Origin: Bacillota bacterium
GTDB taxonomy: Bacteria > Bacillota_E > RBS10-35 > JAJYVN01
Direction: 5' to 3'
NCBI GenBank assembly: GCA_021846605.1
Contig: JAJZWQ010000025.1
Span: forward strand, 1-26,739
Length of the DNA stretch: 26,739 bases
Shown: positions 1-7,783 of the stretch, one piece after another
How positions within the stretch are numbered: the first letter of the stretch is position 1
Layout of the letters: every line of letters starts with the position of its first letter
Notes under the pieces: model-generated
Databases searched by the model: none
What the model was told of the DNA's origin: nothing
The model's input: the letters and a program-made list of their open reading frames with translations, nothing else
Made by a program: the position numbers and the translations under genes

Positions 1-21
1 GAAAAGACGACGACGGGATCC

Positions 22-414
22 TTACCCAAAGCGAGCCATCTCCCTCACCTGGCGCGCCACAGCTGCCTTCAAGTCTGTTCTTCCCTTGCTCTTGGCGAAC
101 GTTGATTCCGCCAGCAGTGAAGACTTTTCCAGGAACGCGGCTACCTGAGGTGGACCATTTCGTGCGTGATATGTGCGCACGTTCTGCAGCTCGGCGCCCA
201 TGTGTGGGGGGCTGTCACCAGACCGAGGTGCGCTTTGCAACTCCAAGAGGGGCCCCAGCCGTTTGCGGGCATGCTGGATATCCAGGCCCACCAGCCGTCC
301 GTCGTCGCCGAAGTCGGCGACGAGATCGGGCCCCACTTCTCTCGAATCGAAGGCCGGACTTTCGTCCAACTCCACGTACAGCGCGTCCGTCTGCGGGTCA
401 TAGTGCAGTCGCAC
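22..414 (-). CDS. DUF2283 domain protein with C-terminal extension
   Basis: A 130-residue protein of unknown function. Its first 50 residues (VRLHYDPQTDALYVELDE, later GRLVGLDIQHA) match the DUF2283 pattern: a short beta-rich domain in which a YD...DALYI/V strand is followed by a D.G.lVGieI/D strand. The family is normally about 50-70 residues, so the 75-residue tail, which ends in a basic helix (TDLKAAVARQVREMARF), is extra. The GTG start is chosen because a GAGGGGGGG ribosome-binding tract lies 6 bases upstream and the domain begins right there. The frame stays open further upstream, but that part has no SD and no similarity I recognise. It lies downstream of tRNA-Leu on the same strand, across a gene-poor gap. 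DUF2283 genes are often near toxin-antitoxin or mobile genes, but nothing here shows such a role. Confidence 0.72.
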   Translation of the reverse strand: MRLHYDPQTDALYVELDESPAFDSREVGPDLVADFGDDGRLVGLDIQHARKRLGPLLELQSAPRSGDSPPHMGAELQNVRTYHARNGPPQVAAFLEKSSLLAESTFAKSKGRTDLKAAVARQVREMARFG

Positions 415-1047
415 TGCGCCCCCCCTCAGGGTCGAGCATCGGTCACGGATGCTCACGCGCGGGGCCGCTCCCGCCACGGCGGCGGGCGAAATGCGCCAGT
501 ATTCCATCGTATTCCGAAGGCGCCAACGGGCAACCCGCTCCGCCCTGCTGCATGTATCGCGCTCCACGGGGCTTTCCGTGCGAAATCTCCACCCCGGTCA
601 CGCTACCCAACAGTTCGGCCAGACTGTCCCCAAGCCGGCGCCGGCCGCCCATGCGCAGCGCGCGGGTCAGGTACCAAGGGGCGCCGCAGTTGACACGGCG
701 GCCCCGGCGCCGTTACCGCTGTGCATGCGCGACGCGGGCGCGCGGCGCGATCGGTGGTGGCGCCGCGCGCCGAACGGCACGCTGGCCGCGACGCCGCGTA
801 GCAGCGCACGTCAGCCCCTGCCTCCGCCTGAACCCCCGGCACCTCCAGACTCCCGTTCCATCGCCACCCCAGAACGTCACCCTCCTCCGGCGGCCCCGCC
901 GCCAGGGAAAGGCGTAGCATCCGCCGAGCCTGCCCCGGCCCGTTCGCACCTGGGAGTGTTGGCGTGCTCGCCCGACGGCCATGGGTTAATCATGTGTTAG
1001 CCGAACAGCACCTACCGGCGCCAGGCGGCGGTCAGCGAATTTGCCTA
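415..1047. other. gene-poor stretch with one strong inverted repeat
   Basis: I find no convincing gene in these 630 bases. All six frames have open stretches because of the base composition, but none combines an SD, coherent codon use and a recognisable fold. A short minus-strand frame at about 443-712 reads like possible decayed coding sequence (CGAPWYLTRALR, then LGDSLAELLGSVTGVEI) but has no start. The stretch contains a perfect 12-bp inverted repeat at 737-771. It could be the eroded end of an island next to the tRNA; that is a guess. Confidence 0.5.
737..771. repeat. perfect 12-bp inverted repeat (hairpin)
   Basis: GGCGCGCGGCGC at 737-748 is the exact reverse complement of 760-771, with an 11-base spacer. 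It would form a very stable stem. There is no flanking T run, so it is not a standard intrinsic terminator. It lies in the gene-poor stretch. Confidence 0.7.
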
Positions 1048-1050
1048 GGA

Positions 1051-1086
1051 AACGGAAGAAGGCCTGCGCATCCACTGGCTCAGGCC
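1051..1086 (-). terminator. probable intrinsic terminator of tRNA-Leu
   Basis: Reading the minus strand 20 bases past the tRNA CCA end, GGCCTG (1086-1081) and CAGGCC (1066-1061) form a 6-bp stem with a 14-base loop, followed by the pyrimidine-rich tract TTCTTCCGTTTCC. The T run is interrupted, so the strength is uncertain. Confidence 0.5.
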
Positions 1087-1105
1087 CTCTGCCTACTCTC
1101 TGTTG

Positions 1106-1189
1106 TGGTGCCGGGGGCGGGATTTGAACCCGCACGCCCTAGGGCAAACGATTTTGAGTCGTTCGCGTCTGCCGTTCCGCCACCCCGGC
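1106..1189 (-). tRNA. tRNA-Leu (anticodon CAA, reads UUG)
   Basis: The minus strand folds as a class II tRNA. The acceptor arms GCCGGGG and CCCCGGC pair fully and are followed by discriminator A and an encoded CCA. The anticodon stem AACGA/TCGTT holds the loop CTCAAAA, giving anticodon CAA. A long variable arm (GCCC-TA-GGGC) and a T arm GCGGG-TTCAAAT-CCCGC follow. The long variable arm, discriminator A and anticodon all indicate leucine. The gene is 84 bases including CCA and lies downstream of the FtsH-like operon on the same strand. Confidence 0.97.
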
Positions 1190-1198
1190 GCGACAATG

Positions 1199-1228
1199 AT
1201 CGTACCATCCTTGGGAAGCCGGGCGCAA
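1199..1228 (-). promoter_or_regulatory. possible promoter of tRNA-Leu
   Basis: On the minus strand TTGCGC (1228-1223) and TACGAT (1204-1199) are 18 bases apart, and the second ends 9 bases before the tRNA. The -10 matches 4 of 6 consensus positions and the -35 matches 3. The placement is right, but the match is modest. Confidence 0.35.
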
Positions 1229-1242
1229 CGGCATGGGCGGGC

Positions 1243-2025
1243 TCACAGACTGGCCTGGGGGTGCACGGTGGCGTGGAGCATGGCCAACAGCCGCTGATAA
1301 TGCGCGAGGTAGAACTGTTCCAACTGACCCAGTGTCTCGGTCTGCTGCACGGTGGCCATCCGTTCCGTCGGATACGTATACAGTGTGGCCACGTCCTCCA
1401 GGGTGCCCATAGGCGTAGGGCCCACCGCGTGCAGCACCTCGAAGCCCAAGCGTCCACCTGGTCGGACGCCCATCCACACCTGCGCGTCGGCGAAGAGCGG
1501 CTGTCCCCCGCCCCGATTGACGGTGATGCGCCCCCCGTACAGCGCGTACGTCTCCGAGCCCGTGGAGACCTTGCCGAGCGGCCGGATGCCGCTCTGAAAC
1601 GGATTCACGAGAGGTACGCACGGCCCGCCGAGCCACGAGATCCCCTGGCGCACCTGAGAGTGGTAGGATCCGGCGAGCGTCACGCGTCCGGTGGGACCGC
1701 CGCTCTTGATCACCGGCTGCAGGGCGTCGTTGAGTTCCAAAGCCTGCACCGACGCCGCGCTCAACTGCGTCGAACTGGTGAAGGTGACCTTGGCGCGCTG
1801 GGTGAAAATCTGTCCCTGGCTGTTCCAGGCATCCATCACATCGACTTGGTCGTTCAGACCGACGCCGCGGAACAGGATGGACTCGCGGCAGTCCCCACCT
1901 GACGTGGTGCGGCTCACGGCCCGGTTGACCGCCATCGCCGGTGTGGTCTCGTGCTGGACCGCCAGGCCCGCATCCACTACCAGTGCGACCGCCAGGGGAA
2001 TCAGCCACCAATGCCGCACATTCAC
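1243..2025 (-). CDS. membrane-anchored exported protein coupled to the FtsH-like protease
   Basis: A 260-residue protein that I do not recognise. Residues 7-24 (WLIPLAVALVVDAGLAV) are one hydrophobic segment after a short basic N-terminus, so it is a signal anchor or an uncleaved signal peptide. The rest is soluble and probably outside the membrane. It has a beta-rich middle (SRTTSGGDCRESILF, AKVTFTSSTQL, GRVTLAGSYHSQV) and a helical end (ETLGQLEQFYLAHYQRLLAML). There are only two cysteines after the anchor (C46 and C136), which could form a disulfide. The GTG start overlaps the TGA stop of the upstream protease gene (GTGA), so translation is probably coupled. That coupling suggests a substrate adaptor, regulator or partner of the protease; this is inference from position only. 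Confidence 0.8.
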   Translation of the reverse strand: MNVRHWWLIPLAVALVVDAGLAVQHETTPAMAVNRAVSRTTSGGDCRESILFRGVGLNDQVDVMDAWNSQGQIFTQRAKVTFTSSTQLSAASVQALELNDALQPVIKSGGPTGRVTLAGSYHSQVRQGISWLGGPCVPLVNPFQSGIRPLGKVSTGSETYALYGGRITVNRGGGQPLFADAQVWMGVRPGGRLGFEVLHAVGPTPMGTLEDVATLYTYPTERMATVQQTETLGQLEQFYLAHYQRLLAMLHATVHPQASL

Positions 2026-3848
2026 CGCTCGCCATCCTCGACGTAATCCAACGGCGGACGCTCATCCCCGGGCATGCGGCTCCGCCGTGCCGCGGCACCG
2101 CCCACCGGAACCCGCGGGGACACCAGCGCCGCGCCGGCCGGCTCCATTTGAAACGTATCCTCCACCGGCGCGTGGACGCCGAGGTCCTCGGCGATCTCCT
2201 GCACATCATCCCCGGTGAGTTCATCTTGCGCCACCAGGGCGTTCGCGATCGCCTCGACAAAGACCCGGTGCTCCTCCAGCAGAACCTTGACGCTCTCCAT
2301 CGATTGATTGAGCAGGCGCTCGATCATGCGCTTCATCGCGGGGTCGGGTGCCGCGCCGCCGACCTCCTGGAACGCCAGCGGCGAATAGAGGGAGCCCTCC
2401 ATCCCCCAGGCCCCGACGATCGCACCGGCCAGTTGTGTCGCCCGCCGGAAGTCGTCCAGGACGCCTGAGAGCTTCATGTCGAGGAAGAGTTCCTCAGCGG
2501 CGCGCGAGGCCAGCATCACCTTCAGTTCCGCGCGCAGTTCCTGCTCAGAGGATGTGTACCGTTCCTGCAACGGCTTCCAGGCGGCAAATCCCAGGGCCTC
2601 GCCGTGGCGCACGATGGTCACCTTGACGAGGCGATCCTTCTTGTTGGACAACAGGAACCGGGCAACCGCGTGCCCGGCCTCGTGGTAGGCCAGACGTCGC
2701 CGGTCCTCCTGGGACATCGCCTTGATGGGCTGGCGCAGGCCCCACTCCCACATCTCGCGCGCTTCCGTGAAGTCCTTGTAGCTCACCTCTGCGCGTCCCT
2801 CGAAGTGGGCCACCACAACGGCCTGATTGATGATGTGCTTGATCATAACGGGCGTGAACCCGATGGTCTCCGCCGCCGCCCGGTCCATCGGGAACCCCGG
2901 TTCGTGCGCCACCTTGGCGATGTAATAGCGGAGGAGGTCCAGGCGTCCGTCCATGTCGGGGGCGTCCACCGAGATCTTGTGGTCGAAGCGCCCCGGACGC
3001 AAGAGTGCCGGGTCCAGCACATCCGGCAGGTTGGTCGCCGCCATCGTAAAGACGTTGGCCCGCTGCACGCGGCCCCGCCGCAGCCCCAGCTGGCGCAACA
3101 GCCGCGGAAGCCAGCCACTTTCCACGTTGGGCGGATCCAACTCCAGCAGCAGCTGGTTGAGCATTCCGCTGTTGCCGCCGAACAGCCCGCCCAGGCCGCC
3201 CGACGACCGGGTCATCCCGATGGCGTCGATCTCGTCGATGAAGATGATGCAGGCGCCGAACTCCAGTGCCATCTTGCGGGCCTTGCGGTACAGACCCATG
3301 ATCTGCATGTTGCCGACGCCGAAGAACATGTTCTGAAAGGACGGCGCGGAGGCATAACAGAACGGCACCTGCGCCTCCCCGGCGATGGCCTGGGCCAGGT
3401 AGGACTTCCCCGTGCCCGGGGGCCCGACCAGGAGCAGGCCGCGCGGCACCTCGCCGCCCATGTCCTGGAATTTCTGAACGCCGCGCAGCAGCGTCACCGT
3501 GCGCCGCGCGAACTCCAGCACCGACCGGTTCCCACGGTAGTCGTCGAAGGTGAGCCCACACTCCTCGGGTGTCAGCCAGTACACGCGCGCCCTGCCCATG
3601 AACCAGAACAGCGCGACAAACTGCATGACGACGATCGCCATGAGCAGTACCAGTTGTGCGATCTGGCCCAGGACGGCGAAGATCACCTGCGTGCCGTACC
3701 CGAACTGCGGAACGATCACGACCAAGTAGATGGCCAGCAGAATGGCCAGGACTGAAATCGTCACCGAGTGCCGGCGCAACCAGCGCGGCGGCCAGCGGGG
3801 CCGGCCCCCCGCCTTCTGGTCGTTCAGCACACCGACGCGATTACCCAC
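2022..3848 (-). CDS. FtsH-like membrane AAA+ zinc metalloprotease (short-loop variant)
   Basis: A 608-residue ATP-dependent membrane protease. Residues 29-47 and 56-83 are two hydrophobic helices separated by about nine residues, where classical FtsH has a roughly 70-residue outer domain. The AAA module has Walker A GPPGTGKS (142-149), the pore loop FQNMFFGVG (171-179), Walker B IIFIDEID (201-208) and the second region of homology ending LLRPGRFD (282-289). The peptidase has HEAGH (389-393) and an acidic third-ligand region, LDDFRRAT (464-471). All catalytic residues are present, so it should be active. A loop of about 30 residues (239-264, rich in L and R) sits between sensor 1 and the LNQLLLELD helix. 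The GTG start is chosen for its GGGGTG SD six bases upstream; GTG at 3857 is the alternative. It would degrade or extract membrane proteins. The coupled exported protein follows. Confidence 0.9.
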   Translation of the reverse strand: MGNRVGVLNDQKAGGRPRWPPRWLRRHSVTISVLAILLAIYLVVIVPQFGYGTQVIFAVLGQIAQLVLLMAIVVMQFVALFWFMGRARVYWLTPEECGLTFDDYRGNRSVLEFARRTVTLLRGVQKFQDMGGEVPRGLLLVGPPGTGKSYLAQAIAGEAQVPFCYASAPSFQNMFFGVGNMQIMGLYRKARKMALEFGACIIFIDEIDAIGMTRSSGGLGGLFGGNSGMLNQLLLELDPPNVESGWLPRLLRQLGLRRGRVQRANVFTMAATNLPDVLDPALLRPGRFDHKISVDAPDMDGRLDLLRYYIAKVAHEPGFPMDRAAAETIGFTPVMIKHIINQAVVVAHFEGRAEVSYKDFTEAREMWEWGLRQPIKAMSQEDRRRLAYHEAGHAVARFLLSNKKDRLVKVTIVRHGEALGFAAWKPLQERYTSSEQELRAELKVMLASRAAEELFLDMKLSGVLDDFRRATQLAGAIVGAWGMEGSLYSPLAFQEVGGAAPDPAMKRMIERLLNQSMESVKVLLEEHRVFVEAIANALVAQDELTGDDVQEIAEDLGVHAPVEDTFQMEPAGAALVSPRVPVGGAAARRSRMPGDERPPLDYVEDGER

Positions 3849-3954
3849 GGCGTTCACCCCATCATGAAGCCGGCAGCGGCGAGTGTTCGGCTGCGGCCAG
3901 CGGGTGCAGCCGAGGCGCACCTCCGTCCGGGGATCCGGAAACGGACACAATGCC

Positions 3955-3964
3955 ATTATACCAA
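3955..3964 (-). promoter_or_regulatory. extended -10 promoter for the FtsH-like operon
   Basis: The minus strand reads TTGGTATAATGG: a perfect TATAAT (3960-3955) with the TGn extension just upstream. The -35 region is poor (CTTTTC at about 17 bases), as is usual for extended -10 promoters. Initiation near 3948 would give a leader of about 100 bases before the GTG start. Confidence 0.7.
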
Positions 3965-4042
3965 GCGGGCGGTTTGGGAAAAGGCGCGCCGTCGCGCCAT
4001 TCACTGGCACCCGACACGCATCCGGACGAGCGGCGGCCCGGA

Positions 4043-4765
4043 TCAGTTCCCGGTGTCCGCCTGGTCGGCGTTGATGTGCGGAGCGCTCTCCACGGCGGCG
4101 ACGGCGCCGTCCCACATGCGCACCACGGCGTCCGCCCCGGCGAGGATCGTCTCGTCATGCGTGACCACCAGCAGCAGGGCGCCGCGCGCGCGCCGGTAGC
4201 TGTGCAGCAACCCCATCAGTTCCACGCCGGTGCCGTGGTCCAGCGCCGCGGTCGGTTCATCGGCGAAGACCACGAGGGGGTCGTTCATCAGCGCCCGGGC
4301 CACCGCCACACGCTGGCGCTGCCCTCCGGACAGTTGGTGCGGGAAGCGGTGCGCCAAGCGCTCCAGTCCCAACTGGCGCAACAATGCCTCGGCGTGCTGC
4401 CGGGACGCTCGTCCTGGGCGGCGGCTACCGACCAGGACGTTCTCGCGCGCCGTCAAGAAACGGATCAGAAATGGCTGTTGGAAGACGAAACCGAAGTGCT
4501 GCCGGCGCAGGGCGCAGCGCTCGGCCGCCCGGAGGCGGGCGATGTCCTCCCCCATGACCAGGACGCGCCCGGCGGTCGGACGCTTGAGCCCCGCCAGCAC
4601 ATACAGCAGCGAACTCTTGCCGCTGCCGGACGGACCGGCGATCCCCACGTATCCGGGTCCCTCCAACATCAGGCGCACATCGCGCAGCGCATGGCACGTT
4701 CCGCCGGTGCCCTCCCGGTACGCCAACGTGACGCCGTCCGCGACCAGCCGCTCCGCCCCGCCCAT
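4043..4765 (-). CDS. ABC transporter ATP-binding protein, MacB/LolD type
   Basis: A 240-residue ATPase that powers the permease encoded just upstream. It has Walker A GPSGSGKS (44-51), a Q-loop glutamine in FVFQQP (about 96), signature LSGGQ (145-149), Walker B LVVFADEP (164-171) and the switch histidine in VVTHDE (203). The order, the short length and the pairing with an FtsX-like permease place it in the LolD/MacB/FtsE group, which moves lipoproteins, peptides or antibiotics or works mechanically rather than importing nutrients. The ATG has a strong AGGGGGGTG SD four bases upstream. It starts 11 bases after the permease stop, so both are on one message. No third component, such as a membrane-fusion protein, is present. 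The substrate is unknown. Confidence 0.92.
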   Translation of the reverse strand: MGGAERLVADGVTLAYREGTGGTCHALRDVRLMLEGPGYVGIAGPSGSGKSSLLYVLAGLKRPTAGRVLVMGEDIARLRAAERCALRRQHFGFVFQQPFLIRFLTARENVLVGSRRPGRASRQHAEALLRQLGLERLAHRFPHQLSGGQRQRVAVARALMNDPLVVFADEPTAALDHGTGVELMGLLHSYRRARGALLLVVTHDETILAGADAVVRMWDGAVAAVESAPHINADQADTGN

Positions 4766-4776
4766 CGCACACCCCC

Positions 4777-5916
4777 CTAGTCTCGTCGCTCGACAATGGC
4801 CACCGGATCCATGCGCCGCAAACGGCCCAGCACCGTCGCCAGCGTGAACGCGCCGATGAGGACCGGGACGGGGATGGTGAAGAGGATGTCGGAGAGGCCC
4901 ATCGTGGGCAGGCGCACCCCCTGGGGGCCGAACAGCCACCGCTGCAACCCCCAGGTGATCGCGGCGGTCAGACCCAGCCCGGCGGCCCAGGAACTGACGG
5001 TCAAGGCGGCCACCTCGACCATGGCGCGCCGCGCCAACAGGGCGTGGGTGAAGCCCAGCGCGGCCAGGATGCCGTATTCCTCCATCCGCTGCAGGTAGTA
5101 CAGGTTGTTGAGCAGGCCGGTGGCCAGGGCGAGCACCGCCACGGTGACCAGATCGATGGTCCAGATCAGCCAGTTCAACAGGCGGACCTCGCCGTGGAAC
5201 TGGCTCAGCTCGGCGCCATGCGTGTAGACGCGCACCTGGTCCAGGGGCAACTGGTCCAGGTAGGTGTTCAGCGAGTGGAGTTGGCCGGGTTTGGCGAACA
5301 CCGCGTACGCCCCGACCCCTGGCACGTCCCCGAGCGGGGTGAAGGCGACCATGGCGTCATAGGGAACGACCCCGGACATCAGCCTCCCGGACAGCACGCC
5401 GACGATGCGGAACCTCCCGGGCAGCCAGCCGCTGGGGTCCACCTCCTGCCCGATCTCGTCGCCGATGTGCAGGTGGCGGCTACGCATCACCTGCTCGGGC
5501 AGCGCGACCTCGTCGCTGCTCCCCTGCGGCAGCCTGCCGGCCACCAGCCGCTCCCCGATCCTCTGCAGGAACCAGGGCATGAACGGGGTCGGGATCGCGA
5601 AGATGTTGCGGCTGCTGGGTCCGAGCAGCGTGTTGGCCCGGGTCACCTCGGGCAGCATGGGCATCAGGATCTGCGTCTGGGCCTGGGCCTGCACCTGTTG
5701 GGCGATGGCGGGAGGCACCTCGGCACCCGAAGCCACAATCTCAGTGAAATAGCGGAGGGGCGACACCAGCGTGACGCGGAGGCCGGACACCAGCGACCCC
5801 GTGAGCAACACCACCGTGCTGACCTCGGTCACCGCCAGCACGATGACGCAGAGGACGGCCAGTGCCCGGCTCGCATTCCGGCGGAGGTAGAGGACAAAGC
5901 CCAGGACTCCCAGCAC
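4777..5916 (-). CDS. ABC transporter permease, MacB/FtsX-like
   Basis: A 379-residue membrane protein with the MacB layout. One helix near the N-terminus (about 18-38, AVLCVIVLAVTEVSTVVLL) is followed by an extracytoplasmic domain of about 220 residues with the typical ALPEQV...H.GDEI segment (MacB_PCD-like). Three helices follow near the C-terminus (WTIDLVTVAVLALATGLL, VEVAALTVSSWAAGLGL, FTIPVPVLIGAFTLATVL). It ends with RRMDPVAIVERRD, the usual FtsX-family ending. The GTG start has GGGAGGGG six bases upstream and removes a low-complexity N-terminal stretch that would otherwise precede it. The periplasmic part contains a Q/A-rich run (IAQQVQAQAQTQ), possibly a short coiled coil. It is expressed with the ATPase that follows. 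Its cargo cannot be told from the sequence. Confidence 0.88.
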   Translation of the reverse strand: MLGVLGFVLYLRRNASRALAVLCVIVLAVTEVSTVVLLTGSLVSGLRVTLVSPLRYFTEIVASGAEVPPAIAQQVQAQAQTQILMPMLPEVTRANTLLGPSSRNIFAIPTPFMPWFLQRIGERLVAGRLPQGSSDEVALPEQVMRSRHLHIGDEIGQEVDPSGWLPGRFRIVGVLSGRLMSGVVPYDAMVAFTPLGDVPGVGAYAVFAKPGQLHSLNTYLDQLPLDQVRVYTHGAELSQFHGEVRLLNWLIWTIDLVTVAVLALATGLLNNLYYLQRMEEYGILAALGFTHALLARRAMVEVAALTVSSWAAGLGLTAAITWGLQRWLFGPQGVRLPTMGLSDILFTIPVPVLIGAFTLATVLGRLRRMDPVAIVERRD

Positions 5917-5986
5917 TGGCCGCCCCTCCCGCCGGTCTGCCGATGGCAGTGTGTCCCGGCGGCGGGGGGCGAATGCGCTTACACGC

Positions 5987-7138
5987 TCACCATTCGGCGA
6001 CCGTCCCGTCCGCAAGGCGCCAGATCGGGTTGCGCCAGTTGTGCCCCCGCACGGCGGCCCGCCGCACCGCCCCCTCGTCGATGGAAATTCCCAGGCCCGG
6101 CGCCACCGGGACGGCCATCACGCCGCGCTGGATCCCGAAGACCGCGCGGTCCGCGACATAGTCCAGCAGGTCGGCCCCGGTGTTGTAATGGATGCCCATG
6201 CTCTGCTCCTGGATCAGAAAGTTCGGCGTGCACGCGTCGAGTTGGAGGCTGGCCGCCAGGCAGATGGGGCCCAGCGGACAGTGCGGCGCGATCGCGACAT
6301 CGTAGGCTTCGGCCATGGCGGCGATCTTGCGCCCCTCGCTGATCCCGCCCGCATGGCTCAGGTCGGGCTGGACCACCGCCAGGTGGCCGTCCGCCAACAG
6401 GGACTTGAACCCCCACCGCGTGTAGACCCGTTCTCCGGCGGCGAGTGGCACGGTCGTGTGGGCCGCCACCTGGGCCAGGGCCTCGGGATGCTCGGGGAGC
6501 ACGGGTTCTTCGATGAACAGCGGGCGGTAGGCTTCCATGTCCTTGACGAGTTGTACGGCGACGGCGCGGTGCACCCGGCCGTGGAAGTCCACGGCGATGG
6601 CGATCTCCGGACCAACCGCCTCACGCACGGCGGCCAGGCGCGCCACCGCGGCGGACACCTCCGCCGGGGAGGCGATGTATCCGAGTTCCGCCGTCGCGTT
6701 CATCTTCACGGCGGTGAAGCCCGCCTCCCCCACCGCCCGGCTGGCCTGTGCCGCCAGGTCCGCGGGCCGGTCCCCACCGATCCAGCTGTACACCCGGATG
6801 GTATCCCGGCACGCACCGCCCAGCAGCTGCCAGACCGGCACCCCCAGAGCCCGGCCCTTGATGTCCCAGAGGGCCTGGTCGATGCCGGACAACGCGGAGG
6901 TGAGGACCGGCCCCCCCCGGTAGAAGCCGCCCCGGTACAGCATCTGCCACACGTCTTCGATCCGGGAGGCATCGTGCCCGAGCAGCGCCTCCGACATCTC
7001 CTGCACGCAGGCGGCAACCGCCCCGGCCCGGCCCTCGACCACGGGCTCCCCCCAACCCTCCAGGCCGTCGTCGGTCGAGATCTTCAAGAATAGCCAGCGG
7101 GGCGGTACGGGAAAGAGCTCCAGCGCCGCGATCTTCAC
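5987..7138 (-). CDS. dgoD: D-galactonate dehydratase
   Basis: A 383-residue enolase-superfamily enzyme that converts D-galactonate to 2-dehydro-3-deoxy-D-galactonate. From memory it aligns with E. coli DgoD (382 residues) almost end to end. Shared blocks include PPRWLFLKI, VGWGEPV-like GWGEPVVEGRA, FYRGGP, GIDQALWDIKG, SWIGGDRPAD, YRPLFIEEPV, QPDLSHAGGI, APHCPLGPI, QEQSMGIHYN and the C-terminal GTVAEW. Metal ligands D184, E210 and E236 and the catalytic H186 and H286 sit one residue from their E. coli counterparts. The GTG start follows a GGGGGG tract and gives the family N-terminus (VKIAALELF). No galactonate transporter, KDGal kinase or aldolase is adjacent, so the rest of the pathway must be elsewhere. 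Related mandelate-racemase-family sugar acid dehydratases are the only realistic alternative. Confidence 0.95.
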   Translation of the reverse strand: MKIAALELFPVPPRWLFLKISTDDGLEGWGEPVVEGRAGAVAACVQEMSEALLGHDASRIEDVWQMLYRGGFYRGGPVLTSALSGIDQALWDIKGRALGVPVWQLLGGACRDTIRVYSWIGGDRPADLAAQASRAVGEAGFTAVKMNATAELGYIASPAEVSAAVARLAAVREAVGPEIAIAVDFHGRVHRAVAVQLVKDMEAYRPLFIEEPVLPEHPEALAQVAAHTTVPLAAGERVYTRWGFKSLLADGHLAVVQPDLSHAGGISEGRKIAAMAEAYDVAIAPHCPLGPICLAASLQLDACTPNFLIQEQSMGIHYNTGADLLDYVADRAVFGIQRGVMAVPVAPGLGISIDEGAVRRAAVRGHNWRNPIWRLADGTVAEW

Positions 7139-7256
7139 ACGCGATCCCCCCAGCCGGGTGGTCCCTCCCCCCCATCGTACACGTCCACGCGGGGTGCCTC
7201 CAGCCGGGGCGCACATTATGGATCCCACCATCCGCCGCGTCGGTCGCCGCACGGCC

Positions 7257-7691
7257 TCAGCGACTGCCGGCGGCGGCCAGCAGAGCGCGCAGGTCCTCCA
7301 GCAACTCCCCCACGCGTTTCTCCAGACCTCGGGAGCCCAGGGCCTCTCCCAGGCTGCCCAGTTCGGTGTGGACGCGGTAGCCCATGCGCGTCGCGCCGTT
7401 GTGGCCCGGACCGAAGTCACAGCGCACCTCTAGGAAGATCCCCTGCGAACGCCCCTGCCCCCGCACATCCACAAGCACGCCGTCGTCGCGCGGTCCGATC
7501 CGCACCGCCACCCGGTGGCGCCGGGCAAACGGCGGGGTGCCCAGCGTGATCTCGCCCTCGTACTCCCCGGGCCGCACCGCCCGCACGTCGGAGTCCGGGG
7601 CCACGAGCCGTGCCAGCGCCGGCCCGTTCAGCAACACGCCGCGCAAGGTGTCCGGCGCGCACGGCAGCTCTGTTGCTCCCACAAGTTCCAT
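7257..7691 (-). CDS. CoxG-like SRPBCC (START-fold) protein
   Basis: A 144-residue protein resembling the CoxG (CO dehydrogenase subunit G) group of the SRPBCC fold. It opens with MELVGATELPCAPDTLRGVL, followed by the loop LNGPALARLV, where the family has L.dp..la.cipG. Beta strands then alternate (EYEGEITL, HRVAVRI, GVLVDVRGQG, GATRMGYRVHTEL), and a long C-terminal helix (GLEKRVGELLEDLRALLAAA) closes the pocket. Such proteins bind hydrophobic ligands. CoxG recruits CO dehydrogenase to the membrane, but no cox genes are here, so that role is not implied. ATG is chosen with a GGGAGGG SD. The gene is divergent from the phosphate transporter and 118 bases upstream of dgoD, with which it may be co-transcribed. 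Confidence 0.7.
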   Translation of the reverse strand: MELVGATELPCAPDTLRGVLLNGPALARLVAPDSDVRAVRPGEYEGEITLGTPPFARRHRVAVRIGPRDDGVLVDVRGQGRSQGIFLEVRCDFGPGHNGATRMGYRVHTELGSLGEALGSRGLEKRVGELLEDLRALLAAAGSR

Positions 7692-7783
7692 GCCTTGCCC
7701 TCCCGGGGAATGCGGTATGCGCCATCCCGCTGGCACGTGCAGTACTGTACGATCCCGGGAAGATGTAGGGAGGTGCTCCGCCG

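Noticed and set aside
443..712. Minus-strand open frame with coding-like stretch LGDSLAELLGSVTGVEI
   Set aside because: No start codon with an SD and no recognised similarity; the codon use weakens in the second half. Kept only as a possible decayed gene.
2604..3755. Plus-strand open frame opposite the FtsH-like gene
   Set aside because: The opposite strand encodes an intact AAA protease with all motifs; this frame has no SD or fold.
7139..7256. Promoter or riboswitch before dgoD
   Set aside because: CATAAT and TACGAT -10-like words occur on the minus strand, but neither has an acceptable -35, and no riboswitch core could be recognised.
7731..7746. Sigma-54-like TGGCAC upstream of the PiT gene
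   Set aside because: The -12 element at N5 is GTAC rather than TTGC, and no enhancer-type activator gene is present.
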